Part shown: piece by piece, positions 17,751 through 26,279 of the stretch
Layout: every line of letters starts with the position of its first letter
Numbering within the stretch: position 1 is the first letter of the stretch
DNA from: Gottschalkiaceae bacterium SANA
GTDB taxonomy: Bacteria > Bacillota > Clostridia > Tissierellales > GPF-1
NCBI GenBank assembly: GCA_036323355.1
Contig: AP028876.1
Span: forward strand, 2,666,001 to 2,730,000
Length of the DNA stretch: 64,000 nt
Reading direction: 5' to 3'
The notes under the pieces: generated by a model
What the model saw: the letters and a program-made list of their open reading frames with translations, nothing else
Told to the model about the DNA's origin: nothing
Databases searched by the model: none
Program-made: the position numbers and the translations under genes

Positions 17751-18844
17751 TCCGTAAAAAAACAGCTGTAACCATGTTGATTCTACTGACTTCTATCTTA
17801 CTCATCGGGTGCAATGCTGATGATTCAGAAGTAGAGTCCACAAATATCGTTGTCCCAGTCAAGCTAGGTGTTGTGGTAAAAGATACCGTTGAAGAGACCT
17901 ATGTGACAATCGGGAAAGTTATTCCCAGCAATCAACTGGATGTTTATTTGAATTCCATTGGCAAAATAGAGACCATCTTTATTAAGCCTGGGGATTTCAT
18001 CGAAAAGGACATGCCAATGATTCAATTAATTAATGATACAAGCAAGACCACCTTTAACTCGACCGAGAGCCAGTTGAGAACCATCAGAGATAACCTGGCT
18101 GTTCAATACAATGCCGCCCTAGAAAACTACAATCTGCAAAAGGTCTTGTTCGATACAGCCACAATCAGCCAGAACACCCTAGATGCATCGCATGACCAAT
18201 TAGAGATTACCCAGAGGCAATATCGAGATGCACAAATAACCTATAATAATCAGGTAAGCAATCTTCAGTCTTCCCTTGATGACTTATTGGTAAAGAGCCC
18301 AATTGATGGACAAATTGCTTCACTCAATGTGAAAATTGGCGAAGCAGCAAGAAACCAACTTGCAGCAACCATCATTGATAATTCAACCCTCTATGTTCAA
18401 ACCATGGTCTCCGGTGAGTTAAAAAAATCCCTAAGCTTGGACCAAGATGTGAAACTCGCCTTAGAAGGCGTTGATCAAGTGATTCACGGTAAGGTAAGTG
18501 TCATCAATGAGATCCCTGATATAAACAACAAGCTCTTTGAAGTGGATATTATAATTATTGAAGATGTCAATGTGGGTGTCGGCGATTTTGCAGAAGTTGA
18601 GTTTATTACAAAATCCTATGAAGCTAATCGGCTTCCATCGACAGCCATTGTGAGAAAAGGCATCGAAAAATATGTATTCACTTATGACAATGGAATTTTG
18701 AAGAAAGTGGTTTTAGAAACGGGTCTTTCAAATGGTAAATGGATTGAAGTCTTATCAGACGAACTTAATGAGTCGTCAATCATTGTCATCCGTGGGCAAA
18801 ACGATCTGCGTGTTGATGATGTCATTCAAATCATCGAAGACTAA
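17747..18844 (+). CDS. RND efflux periplasmic-adaptor-like lipoprotein
   Basis: This encodes a 365-residue membrane-fusion protein that would link the RND pump to the cell exterior. It starts at a GTG overlapping the pump stop (GTGA). The N-terminus is a lipoprotein signal with lipobox LIGC near residues 18-21, so it is tethered by lipid. A coiled-coil hairpin (about 95-180, around STESQLRTIRDNL) is embedded in a biotinyl-lipoyl-like domain (SPIDGQIASLNVKIGEAARN), followed by beta-barrel and membrane-proximal domains. It forms a two-gene unit with the pump and ends at a strong terminator. The exported substrate cannot be told. Confidence 0.92.
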   Translation: MIRKKTAVTMLILLTSILLIGCNADDSEVESTNIVVPVKLGVVVKDTVEETYVTIGKVIPSNQLDVYLNSIGKIETIFIKPGDFIEKDMPMIQLINDTSKTTFNSTESQLRTIRDNLAVQYNAALENYNLQKVLFDTATISQNTLDASHDQLEITQRQYRDAQITYNNQVSNLQSSLDDLLVKSPIDGQIASLNVKIGEAARNQLAATIIDNSTLYVQTMVSGELKKSLSLDQDVKLALEGVDQVIHGKVSVINEIPDINNKLFEVDIIIIEDVNVGVGDFAEVEFITKSYEANRLPSTAIVRKGIEKYVFTYDNGILKKVVLETGLSNGKWIEVLSDELNESSIIVIRGQNDLRVDDVIQIIED

Positions 18845-18861
18845 CACAAAAAGAAAGGCCT

Positions 18862-18891
18862 AGAGAATCGCTTTTAGCGATTCTCTTTTTT
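18862..18891 (+). terminator. Terminator of RND operon
   Basis: An 11-bp perfect hairpin (18862-18872 with 18875-18885, loop TT) is followed by TTTTTT, about 17 bp past the adaptor stop. Confidence 0.92.
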
Positions 18892-18967
18892 CATTCTAAA
18901 GGTAGCGTCATACTACTTTACAGATTATGCTATGCGTGATATAGTATAAGGCGAGAGGGGGTATTCT

Positions 18968-19270
18968 ATGGATGCTCAACTTAGACGTGGATTATTAGAG
19001 GTCTGCGTATTGAAGCTTTTAACAAAAGGTGACTCCTATGGTTATCGAATCGTTAAAGATGTTTCCGAGATTATTGACATATCCGAATCAACACTTTATC
19101 CAATACTGAAAAGACTGGAAGCCAGCAAATGTCTTGAAGTATACTCAGAGGAGCATAAAAGCCGATTGCGTAAGTACTATCGAATAACCGATGTGGGTTT
19201 GCAGCGTATCGAAGATTTTATCAGTGAATGGGAAAAAGCCATGAAAGTATTTGACTTTATTAAGGAGTGA
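18968..19270 (+). CDS. PadR family transcriptional regulator
   Basis: This encodes a 100-residue winged-helix protein. The first helix LRRGLLEVCVLKLL, the GYRIVKDV recognition segment and ESTLYPILKRLE are hallmark PadR features; a short C-terminal dimerisation helix follows. It precedes a DUF1700 and a DUF4097 gene in tight order (its stop is 5 bp before the next ATG), a common Firmicute arrangement for envelope-stress or antimicrobial sensing in which PadR represses its own operon. The promoter region upstream contains ATACTA and TAGTAT half sites that could be an operator. The ATG follows GAGAGGGGG. Confidence 0.93.
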   Translation: MDAQLRRGLLEVCVLKLLTKGDSYGYRIVKDVSEIIDISESTLYPILKRLEASKCLEVYSEEHKSRLRKYYRITDVGLQRIEDFISEWEKAMKVFDFIKE

Positions 19271-19275
19271 AATAT

Positions 19276-19878
19276 ATGAATAAGAGCGAGTTCTTGGGTA
19301 AATTGACTAATCGGTTAGCGCATTTACCCAATCATGAAATAAGTAAAATAATTTCTTATTATGACGAGAGTATTGACGACAGAATCGAAGATGGAATGAC
19401 CGAGGAAGTATCCATTCAGTCCCTAGGCAGTCTAGATAATATTGTAATCAATATTGAAAATGAAATACCAATAACCAGTATGGTAAAAGACCAGGTTATG
19501 AAAAAAGTAGAAAAGAACAGCAGCAAAAAGGTGCTACTTGCATTCACGATCATTGGGTCTCCCTTGTGGCTTCCCTTATTGCTTGCTGCAGTTTGCCTTG
19601 TCCTTTCACTCGTACTTGCCGGATGGGCGGTCTATGCTGGTGGAGTTGTGACTTACCTAAGTTTGGCCATTGTTGCAGTAACTGGAGTAGGCTTTGGCTT
19701 TATAAGGGTCTTCACCGTCAGCATCACTACAGGCCTTGCATATATAGGTGTAGGCATACTTTCAGCCGGTATCATGCTCTTGCTGTTCTACCCTTGTCTT
19801 TGGTTGACAAGACAATGGGTTAAGCTAAATGTTTTACCTTTTAAAAAACTTAGGCAGCGGCTCGTCCGAAAGGAGTAA
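19276..19878 (+). CDS. DUF1700 family membrane protein
   Basis: This encodes 200 residues. The N-terminal cytoplasmic part (1-75) has the DUF1700 pattern: EFLGKLTNRLAHLP, then ISKIISYYDESIDDRIEDG and a later SLGS. Four membrane helices follow between about 85 and 180. The ATG at 19276 has AAGGAG 9 nt upstream; a GTG three codons earlier overlaps the padR stop and is less likely. Proteins of this family pair with PadR and DUF4097 proteins and may act as membrane regulators or anti-sigma-like partners, which is inference from the fixed gene order. Confidence 0.88.
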   Translation: MNKSEFLGKLTNRLAHLPNHEISKIISYYDESIDDRIEDGMTEEVSIQSLGSLDNIVINIENEIPITSMVKDQVMKKVEKNSSKKVLLAFTIIGSPLWLPLLLAAVCLVLSLVLAGWAVYAGGVVTYLSLAIVAVTGVGFGFIRVFTVSITTGLAYIGVGILSAGIMLLLFYPCLWLTRQWVKLNVLPFKKLRQRLVRKE

Positions 19879-19882
19879 TGGG

Positions 19883-20728
19883 ATGAAAAAAATAAGTGTA
19901 ACGGGCGCTATATTACTTGTAATCGGATTTGCTTTGGTGATCTTTGCCATGACAACCAGCGACAATCCTTTTGACATCAGTAAAGCGAGAGAGGAAAAAA
20001 ACTATACATTTGAAGTAGATGACATCAATGGTGGTATTTATATCGATGAAAAATCTGCAGATATTTCCATCTCATTGTCCACAGATGACCAAATACATTT
20101 GAAGACATTCGAGAACGAAGAAGACTATTATGAAATAACAAACAATCATGATTTAACTATTGCCTATCAGCGAGAGTTAAAATGGTTTCAAAAAATTATT
20201 GATCTTTCAATTATTGGAAATGAGCTCAAATATACTTTGGAGTTAAGTGTACCTGAAGAGTTGATCACCAACATTAAAATTGATGCAACTAATGGTCAAT
20301 TAACGATTGATGACATTACCGTCCAGGCCTTAGCTATTGCTAAAACAAATGGAAATGTGAGCATAAACAATATCATCTCAATAAAAGATATTGACATTGA
20401 CACGAGTAATGGTGACATCGAACTAAATCATGTAAATGCCAAAGAGGAACTAGAAATCCACTCCACAAATGGTTCGATCAAACTAAATTCCACTGATTTT
20501 GGTGACCTTGCTTTCATAGAAACAGAAAATGGTGATGTAATTGCTTATTTTGATGACCATGGAGACAACTATACCTTTGATATTTCTAGCGTCAACAAAA
20601 AAAATAGTATTGAATACGGCCATGTTGATAAAAAAGGAAAATCAATCATCTACGGAAACGGAGACAAACTGTTCATCGTGGATACGACAAATGGCAAGGT
20701 TCAGGTAACATGTGAACCTGCACACTAA
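19883..20728 (+). CDS. DUF4097 family beta-repeat protein
   Basis: This encodes 281 residues: one N-terminal membrane helix (VTGAILLVIGFALVIFAM) followed by an extracytoplasmic right-handed beta-helix-like region of short repeats with TSNGDI and TNGSIKL turns, typical of DUF4097 (putative adhesin/envelope) proteins. The ATG at 19883 follows AAGGAG at 7 nt and lies 5 bp after the DUF1700 stop, so it is the last gene of the PadR operon. An upstream in-frame ATG at 19829 would overlap the preceding gene by 50 bp and lacks a ribosome binding site. The role is probably envelope stress response or surface sensing. Confidence 0.88.
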   Translation: MKKISVTGAILLVIGFALVIFAMTTSDNPFDISKAREEKNYTFEVDDINGGIYIDEKSADISISLSTDDQIHLKTFENEEDYYEITNNHDLTIAYQRELKWFQKIIDLSIIGNELKYTLELSVPEELITNIKIDATNGQLTIDDITVQALAIAKTNGNVSINNIISIKDIDIDTSNGDIELNHVNAKEELEIHSTNGSIKLNSTDFGDLAFIETENGDVIAYFDDHGDNYTFDISSVNKKNSIEYGHVDKKGKSIIYGNGDKLFIVDTTNGKVQVTCEPAH

Positions 20729-20744
20729 AGCAAGTCGATCAATA

Positions 20745-20793
20745 AAAAGACCCCAAAAGATTAGAATTTTTTCTAACCTTACTGGGGTCTTTT
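20745..20793 (+). terminator. Bidirectional terminator
   Basis: An 11-bp perfect inverted repeat (AAAAGACCCCA at 20745-20755, complement at 20783-20793) encloses a second small hairpin. T-rich sequence follows on both strands. It serves the PadR operon and could also stop transcription from the minus-strand metal operon. Confidence 0.88.
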
Positions 20794-20919
20794 CTTTATC
20801 AATCGCTTAAAAACTTCGATGATCTGATTACTTTTCTATTTATGCCATACAAACAAAAGTCCTTCCTAACCAACTCGATAACGAATAAAAGGGGAATTTC
20901 TCAGCTTTCGGCGTCTTTC

Positions 20920-21153
20920 TTATAAAGACCTCTCTTGAGACTTCTTGATTTCATAACCCAATCGATTTATCACATTTTCAATATCCGCAATGGAAACCTT
21001 GTCGTCATCAAAAGTTAGTTTCACTTTACTGGAGTTAAAGAGTACGCGTACACTTTCCTTATTAACACCCTCCAAAGATTTCACTCCATTTTCAATCTTT
21101 TGCATACACGACGGGCAAGTCAACGTTTCCGTTTGAATCATGGCTTTTTTCAT
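20920..21153 (-). CDS. Heavy-metal-associated (CopZ-like) domain protein
   Basis: This encodes a 77-residue single HMA domain that should carry a soft metal ion to the adjacent ATPase. The metal site is TCPSCMQKIE (Cys12, Cys15 from this start), followed by the VNKESVRVLFNSSKVKLTFDD and NRLGYEI elements of the ferredoxin-like fold. GGAGGAG lies 8 nt before the ATG at 21153. The 5' end overlaps the P-type ATPase 3' end by about 60 bp, so translation is coupled. Usually the loop reads MxCxxC; here Met is replaced (LTCPSC), so metal preference may differ from copper chaperones. Confidence 0.9.
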   Translation of the reverse strand: MKKAMIQTETLTCPSCMQKIENGVKSLEGVNKESVRVLFNSSKVKLTFDDDKVSIADIENVINRLGYEIKKSQERSL

Positions 21154-23023
21154 TTTTATCACTCCTCCATTTAATTTTGTAACGCATAAGTCTCATCCCA
21201 TTTAAAATTACAACCAATATACTTGCTTCATGTACCAACATACCGAGCGACATACTCATCCATTCGCTAAAGAATACGCCCGCAAGTAGAATCCATACAA
21301 CACCAACTGCGATGACTATGTTTTGACGCATGTTATTAACAGTCGCTTTTGCTAAACCCAAGACGTGGATTAAGTGAGAAAAATCTGAATGCATTAAAAC
21401 AACATCCGACGTCTCGATCGCAACATCGGTTCCACTTCCCATTGCAATGCCAATCTGCGCTAATGCTAGTGAGGGACTATCATTGACTCCATCTCCAACA
21501 AATGCTACGATTTGACCTTCTGCCTGCAGTGCCTCAATATAGGCTTGTTTCTGTTCTGGCAGCATATGTCCATACGCTTCAGAAAGTCCAAGTTCTCTTG
21601 CGACTAAATCCACTGTTCCCTGATTATCTCCAGAAAGAACCACTAAATTTTTTATGCCTAACTTTTTAAATTTATTAAGCCCCTCTTTCACGCCTAAACG
21701 GATTGGATCACGAATACCCAGTAGTGCATTCAATTCCCCGTCAACCGCTACTAAAACCAAGGAGTTTCCACCGGCTTCCATTCTTTTTATATCGCCACTC
21801 ATCTTTTCATTAAAAGTAACATTTTCCTTTTCCATCAAGGCCACATTTCCAACAACCACTCGGTGCCCATCCAGGTGAGAGATAATCCCTCCCCCCTTAA
21901 CAACATCCGTTCTTTCCACCAGATAATTTTTACATTCGCCAATGTATTCGACAACTGCCTGGGCCAGTGGATGGTCCGATTCCTTCTCAACATTGGCTAA
22001 ATAAGCAAATATCTCTTCCGGATGGTCGGTATAAATTTCCTCTTCTGCAACTCTAGGATTTCCCTGTGTCAAAGTGCCTGTTTTGTCAAACACGATCGTA
22101 TCAAGTCTGCTGAAATCACTAATCACTTCACTGCCCTTTAATAGAATGCCGTTTTTGGCTCCATTCCCGATACCTGCAACGTTTGAAACAGGCACCCCAA
22201 TCACCAATGCACCTGGGCATCCCAAGACCAATATCGTAATTGCCAGTTCGATATCTCTCGATACCATCCATACGATCAAGGATAGAAGCAAAACTGCCGG
22301 TGTGTAGTACTTTGAAAATTTATCAATGAAACGCTCTGCTTCTGATTTTGAATCCTGCGCCTCTTCAACCAATTCAATAATCTTTCCAAAGGTGGTGTCT
22401 TCGCCTACCCGCTCAGCAATGATTTGCATGGTTCCATTTTCTAGCATGGTGCCAGCAAACACCTTATGATTTTTCTTTTTATGAACGGGAAGGGATTCAC
22501 CCGTTATACTCGCTTCATTTATATAGCTCTCACCATGTAAAACAAAACCATCCACGGGTACTTTCGCGCCAGTTTTCACAAGCAAAATATCTCCAACGTC
22601 AACCTCGTCTACTTCAACCCTTTCGAATGTATCATTCTCCATCATTTTCAAAGCGCTTTCGGGTGCCATTTCTGCCAATGCCATGATTGCAGAACGTGTC
22701 TTATTCAGTGTTCTTTGTTCAAGATAAGCACCAAAGAGAAATAAAAATGTTACAATAGCGGATTCTTCATAGTTTCGAATGAATAAAGCCCCAACAACTG
22801 CAAGCGTAACCAAAACCTCTATGCTAACCACTTTAACCCTTAAGGCCTGGTATGCTTGTATTGCAATCGGTGCAAGCCCTATGAAAGAAGCGATTACCAA
22901 TGTCCAAATGGACAATTCTTCATTCCCAAAACTTCGTTTACTGATAAAAGCAGTTCCAATTAATAGGCCACTAAATAGTGCAATGAGCTTTTTTTTACTT
23001 AATATGAATTTTCGCAAATTCAT
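21092..23023 (-). CDS. Heavy-metal translocating P-type ATPase (CPG motif)
   Basis: This encodes a 643-residue P1B-type ATPase that pumps a soft or transition metal across the membrane. It has TGES (174-177), the membrane metal motif CPG at 269-271 (LGCPGALVIGVPVS), the phosphorylation motif DKTGTLT at 313-319, an SDHP nucleotide-binding motif, and GDGVNDSP in the hinge. No HMA domain is attached; the separate HMA protein downstream probably supplies that function. Eight helices are expected. CPG in place of CPC or CPH is found in a subset of Firmicute ATPases whose metal is not well settled, so I leave the ion open. Confidence 0.93.
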   Translation of the reverse strand: MNLRKFILSKKKLIALFSGLLIGTAFISKRSFGNEELSIWTLVIASFIGLAPIAIQAYQALRVKVVSIEVLVTLAVVGALFIRNYEESAIVTFLFLFGAYLEQRTLNKTRSAIMALAEMAPESALKMMENDTFERVEVDEVDVGDILLVKTGAKVPVDGFVLHGESYINEASITGESLPVHKKKNHKVFAGTMLENGTMQIIAERVGEDTTFGKIIELVEEAQDSKSEAERFIDKFSKYYTPAVLLLSLIVWMVSRDIELAITILVLGCPGALVIGVPVSNVAGIGNGAKNGILLKGSEVISDFSRLDTIVFDKTGTLTQGNPRVAEEEIYTDHPEEIFAYLANVEKESDHPLAQAVVEYIGECKNYLVERTDVVKGGGIISHLDGHRVVVGNVALMEKENVTFNEKMSGDIKRMEAGGNSLVLVAVDGELNALLGIRDPIRLGVKEGLNKFKKLGIKNLVVLSGDNQGTVDLVARELGLSEAYGHMLPEQKQAYIEALQAEGQIVAFVGDGVNDSPSLALAQIGIAMGSGTDVAIETSDVVLMHSDFSHLIHVLGLAKATVNNMRQNIVIAVGVVWILLAGVFFSEWMSMSLGMLVHEASILVVILNGMRLMRYKIKWRSDKNEKSHDSNGNVDLPVVYAKD

Positions 23024-23067
23024 TCACCTCTCTTTTTAACGTTCCCTACCCTTAGATTTGTGTCGCA

Positions 23068-23367
23068 CTAAGAATGATAGGCTTGGTCTAGTTCCGCCAA
23101 CATCTTATAAACCTCTTCATAACTCTCACATACATCAATAGGTACAGAGTAATCGTCTGTGATTTGGCGTAATCTTTGGAATTCAGTATCCAAGCCTACA
23201 GGTTCTCCCTCTGCTGCTTTGTTTTTTTCAACGATCAAATCATACACTTCCCGAACATGATGAAACTCGGGATGACTACCACCATGAACCCGTGCTACAA
23301 TAGCTACATATTGGTCTAGTTTCTTGAAATATTTTTTCTTTGCTTGCATAAATAATTGATTTGACAT
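23068..23367 (-). CDS. Small helical protein upstream of metal ATPase
   Basis: This encodes a 99-residue soluble, mostly helical protein with a His/Glu cluster, VHGGSHPEFHHVREVYD (about 28-44), that could bind metal. I recall similar small proteins near RIC/ScdA-type iron-sulfur repair and hemerythrin-like genes, but I cannot name the family firmly. A GAGGGAGA ribosome binding site precedes the ATG. The gene is 44 bp upstream of the ATPase on the same strand and is probably the first gene of a three-gene metal operon. Confidence 0.75.
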   Translation of the reverse strand: MSNQLFMQAKKKYFKKLDQYVAIVARVHGGSHPEFHHVREVYDLIVEKNKAAEGEPVGLDTEFQRLRQITDDYSVPIDVCESYEEVYKMLAELDQAYHS

Positions 23368-23794
23368 TGCATCTCCCTCTTTCTCATTTAATACGTTCCT
23401 TCTTGTAGCCTCATATTATCGGATATGTAAAAACATTTCTGTGATTCTAATCACTATGCCCGTCTTTTCATTTTTATCCAATATAATTATAACTCCCTGA
23501 TCTAAAAGTTAGAAATCAGGGCTTCTATTCTATGCTTCTATTGAACCATCTAAAAAAGGGTATCTGTCCATCGATGGTATAAGCATAAAATCTTCGTGAA
23601 AACTCGTGGCATGCATGTATTTATATGAGATTTGTCATGAACAACACATTGATCAAAAAAATACTTATTTGCTTCAAATTCCCTAATCAAGCGGAACGCA
23701 ACCACTGGTTGACAGATTAATAAGCCCACTTGATAGCCTGCAACCAAGCATTAAGATATGCTCATCATATCAAAGAAAGAAAGGACGGAAATTT
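23368..23794. other. Divergent intergenic region
   Basis: This 427-bp gap separates the metal operon (minus) from the XRE regulator (plus). An imperfect hairpin lies at 23494-23521 (CCCTGATCT against ATCAGGG). A minus-strand open frame at 23550-23747 has no ribosome binding site and an unlikely composition, so I do not call it a gene. Confidence 0.4.
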
Positions 23795-24772
23795 ATGATA
23801 CTTGCAGATAAAATCATTAAATTAAGAAAACAGTTTGGATGGTCACAAGAGGCGCTAGCAGAGAGAATGAATGTTTCCAGACAGTCTGTATCAAAATGGG
23901 AAAGTGCCAACAGCATACCTGATCTTAACAAAATAATCATGCTCAGTGAAATTTTTGGAGTATCTACAGACTATCTTCTACTCGATGAAATTGAAGAAAC
24001 GGAGGCTCTTGTAGGTGACAACGAACCAGGCCTTGCTCTTATGACTTTAGACGATGCAGCTTATTATATGAACTGTAAAAGAGAGAATCTCCGATATCTT
24101 GTCAAGGGTGTTCTATTGGCCGTGTTTTCTGTTGTGCCACTTTTTATTTTACTGGCTCTTGCAGAAGATAAGATCCTTGATATTACAACAAGTACAGCGG
24201 CGGTAATTGGCCTTGTATCCCTATTGCTTATAATCTCCCTTGGGGTAAGTTTGCTGATTCGTACGAGTCAATTCACAGATATATTCGAAAGGTTTGAAAA
24301 GAACGAGTTTGAACTCGCTTATGGTGTGAGGAGTATTTATAAAGAAAGACTTGAAGCTTATAAAAGAACCTATTTTGGCAGGATGTCAATCAGCATCACA
24401 TTGTTCATTACAAGTTGTGTGCCCTTGATTATAACAGCCTTTATGTCCGGTTCGGCAATGCTTTTGCTGTTGATGATCGTAGTCATGATGCTAATGATAG
24501 GAATTGGAATCGCATTGCTTTTGCCCGCATCGACCATCTATAATGCTTACAATTGCATTCTGGGAGAGGGCGATTACTCGTCTAGGAATAGGAAACAACT
24601 TAGAAAAGCAGAAAAACTTGCCTTATTTTACTGGCCTCTAGTCACCGCAGTTTATATCGGCTGGAGTTTGTGGACCATGGCATGGGGAATCACCTGGATC
24701 ATCTGGCCTGTTGCTGCAATTGCCTATGCTGCTGTCCTTGGTCTGATGGGGCTGTTTGAGAAAGTTGAATAA
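23795..24772 (+). CDS. XRE-family regulator with C-terminal membrane domain
   Basis: This encodes 325 residues. The first 65 form a helix-turn-helix of the Xre/Cro type (FGWSQEALAERMNVSRQSVSKWE) with the SIPDLNKIIMLSEIFGVSTDYLL extension typical of the family. Five or so membrane helices follow: near 105-125, 135-155, 205-225, 228-250 and 285-320. Membrane-tethered XRE proteins of this type often sit beside ABC exporters and respond to membrane or peptide signals. A convergent ABC exporter operon lies 270 bp downstream. The ATG follows AAAGGACGG. Confidence 0.9.
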   Translation: MILADKIIKLRKQFGWSQEALAERMNVSRQSVSKWESANSIPDLNKIIMLSEIFGVSTDYLLLDEIEETEALVGDNEPGLALMTLDDAAYYMNCKRENLRYLVKGVLLAVFSVVPLFILLALAEDKILDITTSTAAVIGLVSLLLIISLGVSLLIRTSQFTDIFERFEKNEFELAYGVRSIYKERLEAYKRTYFGRMSISITLFITSCVPLIITAFMSGSAMLLLLMIVVMMLMIGIGIALLLPASTIYNAYNCILGEGDYSSRNRKQLRKAEKLALFYWPLVTAVYIGWSLWTMAWGITWIIWPVAAIAYAAVLGLMGLFEKVE

Positions 24773-24888
24773 GTAAATGCACTACATCATTTGGCAAATC
24801 CTTATTGCTCTAAAACTTCTAAGAATGCCATAGCCACATAATCGCGTAATCATATTAATAGTCGGATTCACATCTTTCCCACAAGTCA

Positions 24889-24928
24889 AAAAAAACGATT
24901 TTCTCTATCACGAGAAAATCGTTTTTTT
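24889..24928 (+). terminator. Bidirectional terminator
   Basis: A 17-bp perfect inverted repeat (24889-24905 with 24912-24928) whose outer parts are A- and T-runs, so it works on both strands. It separates the XRE gene from the convergent ABC exporter operon. Confidence 0.92.
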
Positions 24929-25038
24929 ATTCGCCTCTTTCAACTACAATTCTTTAATACTTTTTTCCAAACTAGCTTTACAAGCATGCTAATGACTGGC
25001 TTCTGCTATGTACCACTTTAGACCCGTCAATATTCACC

Positions 25039-25236
25039 TTATTTAGTTAATAGCCAAACGCCCAGCACAAGAAAAAGCAGTGCCCATATATAAAAGAATA
25101 TTTCTGTGCCCTTTTCACCCAAAACTTTTTCGAACCACTGGATTTTTTTTATTTTCCAGACCGCCTCCGGCTTAAGTACAGCAAGAATAACCACGATCAC
25201 TGCATACACGATTGCTAGGATTGCCCATACTTTCAT
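25039..25236 (-). CDS. Small two-helix membrane protein (DUF6199-like)
   Basis: This encodes 65 residues with two membrane helices (about 3-22 and 45-63) joined by a charged loop, KPEAVWKIKKIQWFEK. The loop resembles the DUF6199 family of small Firmicute membrane proteins. AAGGAGAG precedes the ATG. It is the last gene of the ABC/HlyD exporter operon, 24 bp after the permease stop, and may be an accessory subunit. The function is unknown. Confidence 0.8.
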   Translation of the reverse strand: MKVWAILAIVYAVIVVILAVLKPEAVWKIKKIQWFEKVLGEKGTEIFFYIWALLFLVLGVWLLTK

Positions 25237-25260
25237 AATCGTCTCTCCTTCTTTTTTTAT

Positions 25261-26265
25261 TTATTCCAACCCTTTTCTTATCCTTGGTGCCAATACCAAG
25301 AATACCACAACACTGATTCCGAATACGATGCCCGAATATCCGATGATATCGATCCATGATCCCCGGTTTGATAGAACAAGATCATTGCCCTTGTAGGTCC
25401 AGTAAAATGGAATCCAGTAAAATAAAGGCTGCCACTTGTCCGCCAGAAGTTCTTCTGCCGCAATGGCTCCAAACATCGGTAAGAAGAGCATTTTCATATT
25501 GCCCGCTGCATTCATAACATCGTCATTGTTGATTCCTTCAATGAAGCCGACGAGTATGCTGATAATGCAGGAGGTCGCCACCATAAGAAGCGCATGGAAA
25601 AAATTGACATCTCTAAATCCCGTTATGATCAGAATCAACAAGGTGCCCACCACAGGAATAACGACACCGATCATGCTCTTTCCTGCTATAAATCCAATCC
25701 TTGAAACCGGTGACAAGTTAATTGCACTAATGGTGTTGTCTGTTTTCTCCTCAACGATATTGAGTGCTATGATCATGCCGCCTAAAACAGAGGTAAACAT
25801 GATTGCAGCATTGACCATAAGTTTCTTCAACGGAGGAATTTCCCGGCCATAATCCACAATTTCAACCATTGAATCTTCCATCCCAATCTCAAAGTGGTCA
25901 AAGGCTGCCAAATTCCTTACATAATCCACAACGTAATCAGGCTCATTCCCCTGTGTCAAAACAAAATATTCATCATTCTGATCTGGGAGTACGGCTACGA
26001 TGTTGTCCCTTTTTTTCACCCTATTCTCAACATCCTCAAGAGTTTCTAACAATTCAACCTTGGCAAACTGCTTGAAATATTCACTTTGCTGAATATTTTC
26101 GCCTTCCAGCAAGACAATCTCAACCGTGGTATCATTGATACCTGGTGAAAAAACGTTGATAACAACAGCAAAAATAACCGGTACAACAATAATGTACAGG
26201 GTGATAAAATTCCTTATGCTTGTTTTCAAATCTCGCTGAAATATGATGAATATCTTTTTTATCAT
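25261..26265 (-). CDS. ABC-2 type transporter permease
   Basis: This encodes a 334-residue inner-membrane subunit: one N-terminal helix (about 20-40), a long extracytoplasmic domain (45-150), then five helices to the C-terminus. This is the ABC2_membrane_3 topology of export permeases. AAGGAG precedes the ATG. It pairs with the permease encoded just upstream (14-bp gap) and the ATPase before that to form a heteromeric exporter with the HlyD-like adaptor. The substrate is unknown; such sets export lipids, peptides or antimicrobials. Confidence 0.9.
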   Translation of the reverse strand: MIKKIFIIFQRDLKTSIRNFITLYIIVVPVIFAVVINVFSPGINDTTVEIVLLEGENIQQSEYFKQFAKVELLETLEDVENRVKKRDNIVAVLPDQNDEYFVLTQGNEPDYVVDYVRNLAAFDHFEIGMEDSMVEIVDYGREIPPLKKLMVNAAIMFTSVLGGMIIALNIVEEKTDNTISAINLSPVSRIGFIAGKSMIGVVIPVVGTLLILIITGFRDVNFFHALLMVATSCIISILVGFIEGINNDDVMNAAGNMKMLFLPMFGAIAAEELLADKWQPLFYWIPFYWTYKGNDLVLSNRGSWIDIIGYSGIVFGISVVVFLVLAPRIRKGLE

Positions 26266-26279
26266 TTCCTAACACTCCT

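Noticed and set aside
23550-23747. Minus-strand 65-codon frame
   Set aside because: No ribosome binding site and Cys/His/Trp-rich composition unlike neighbours.
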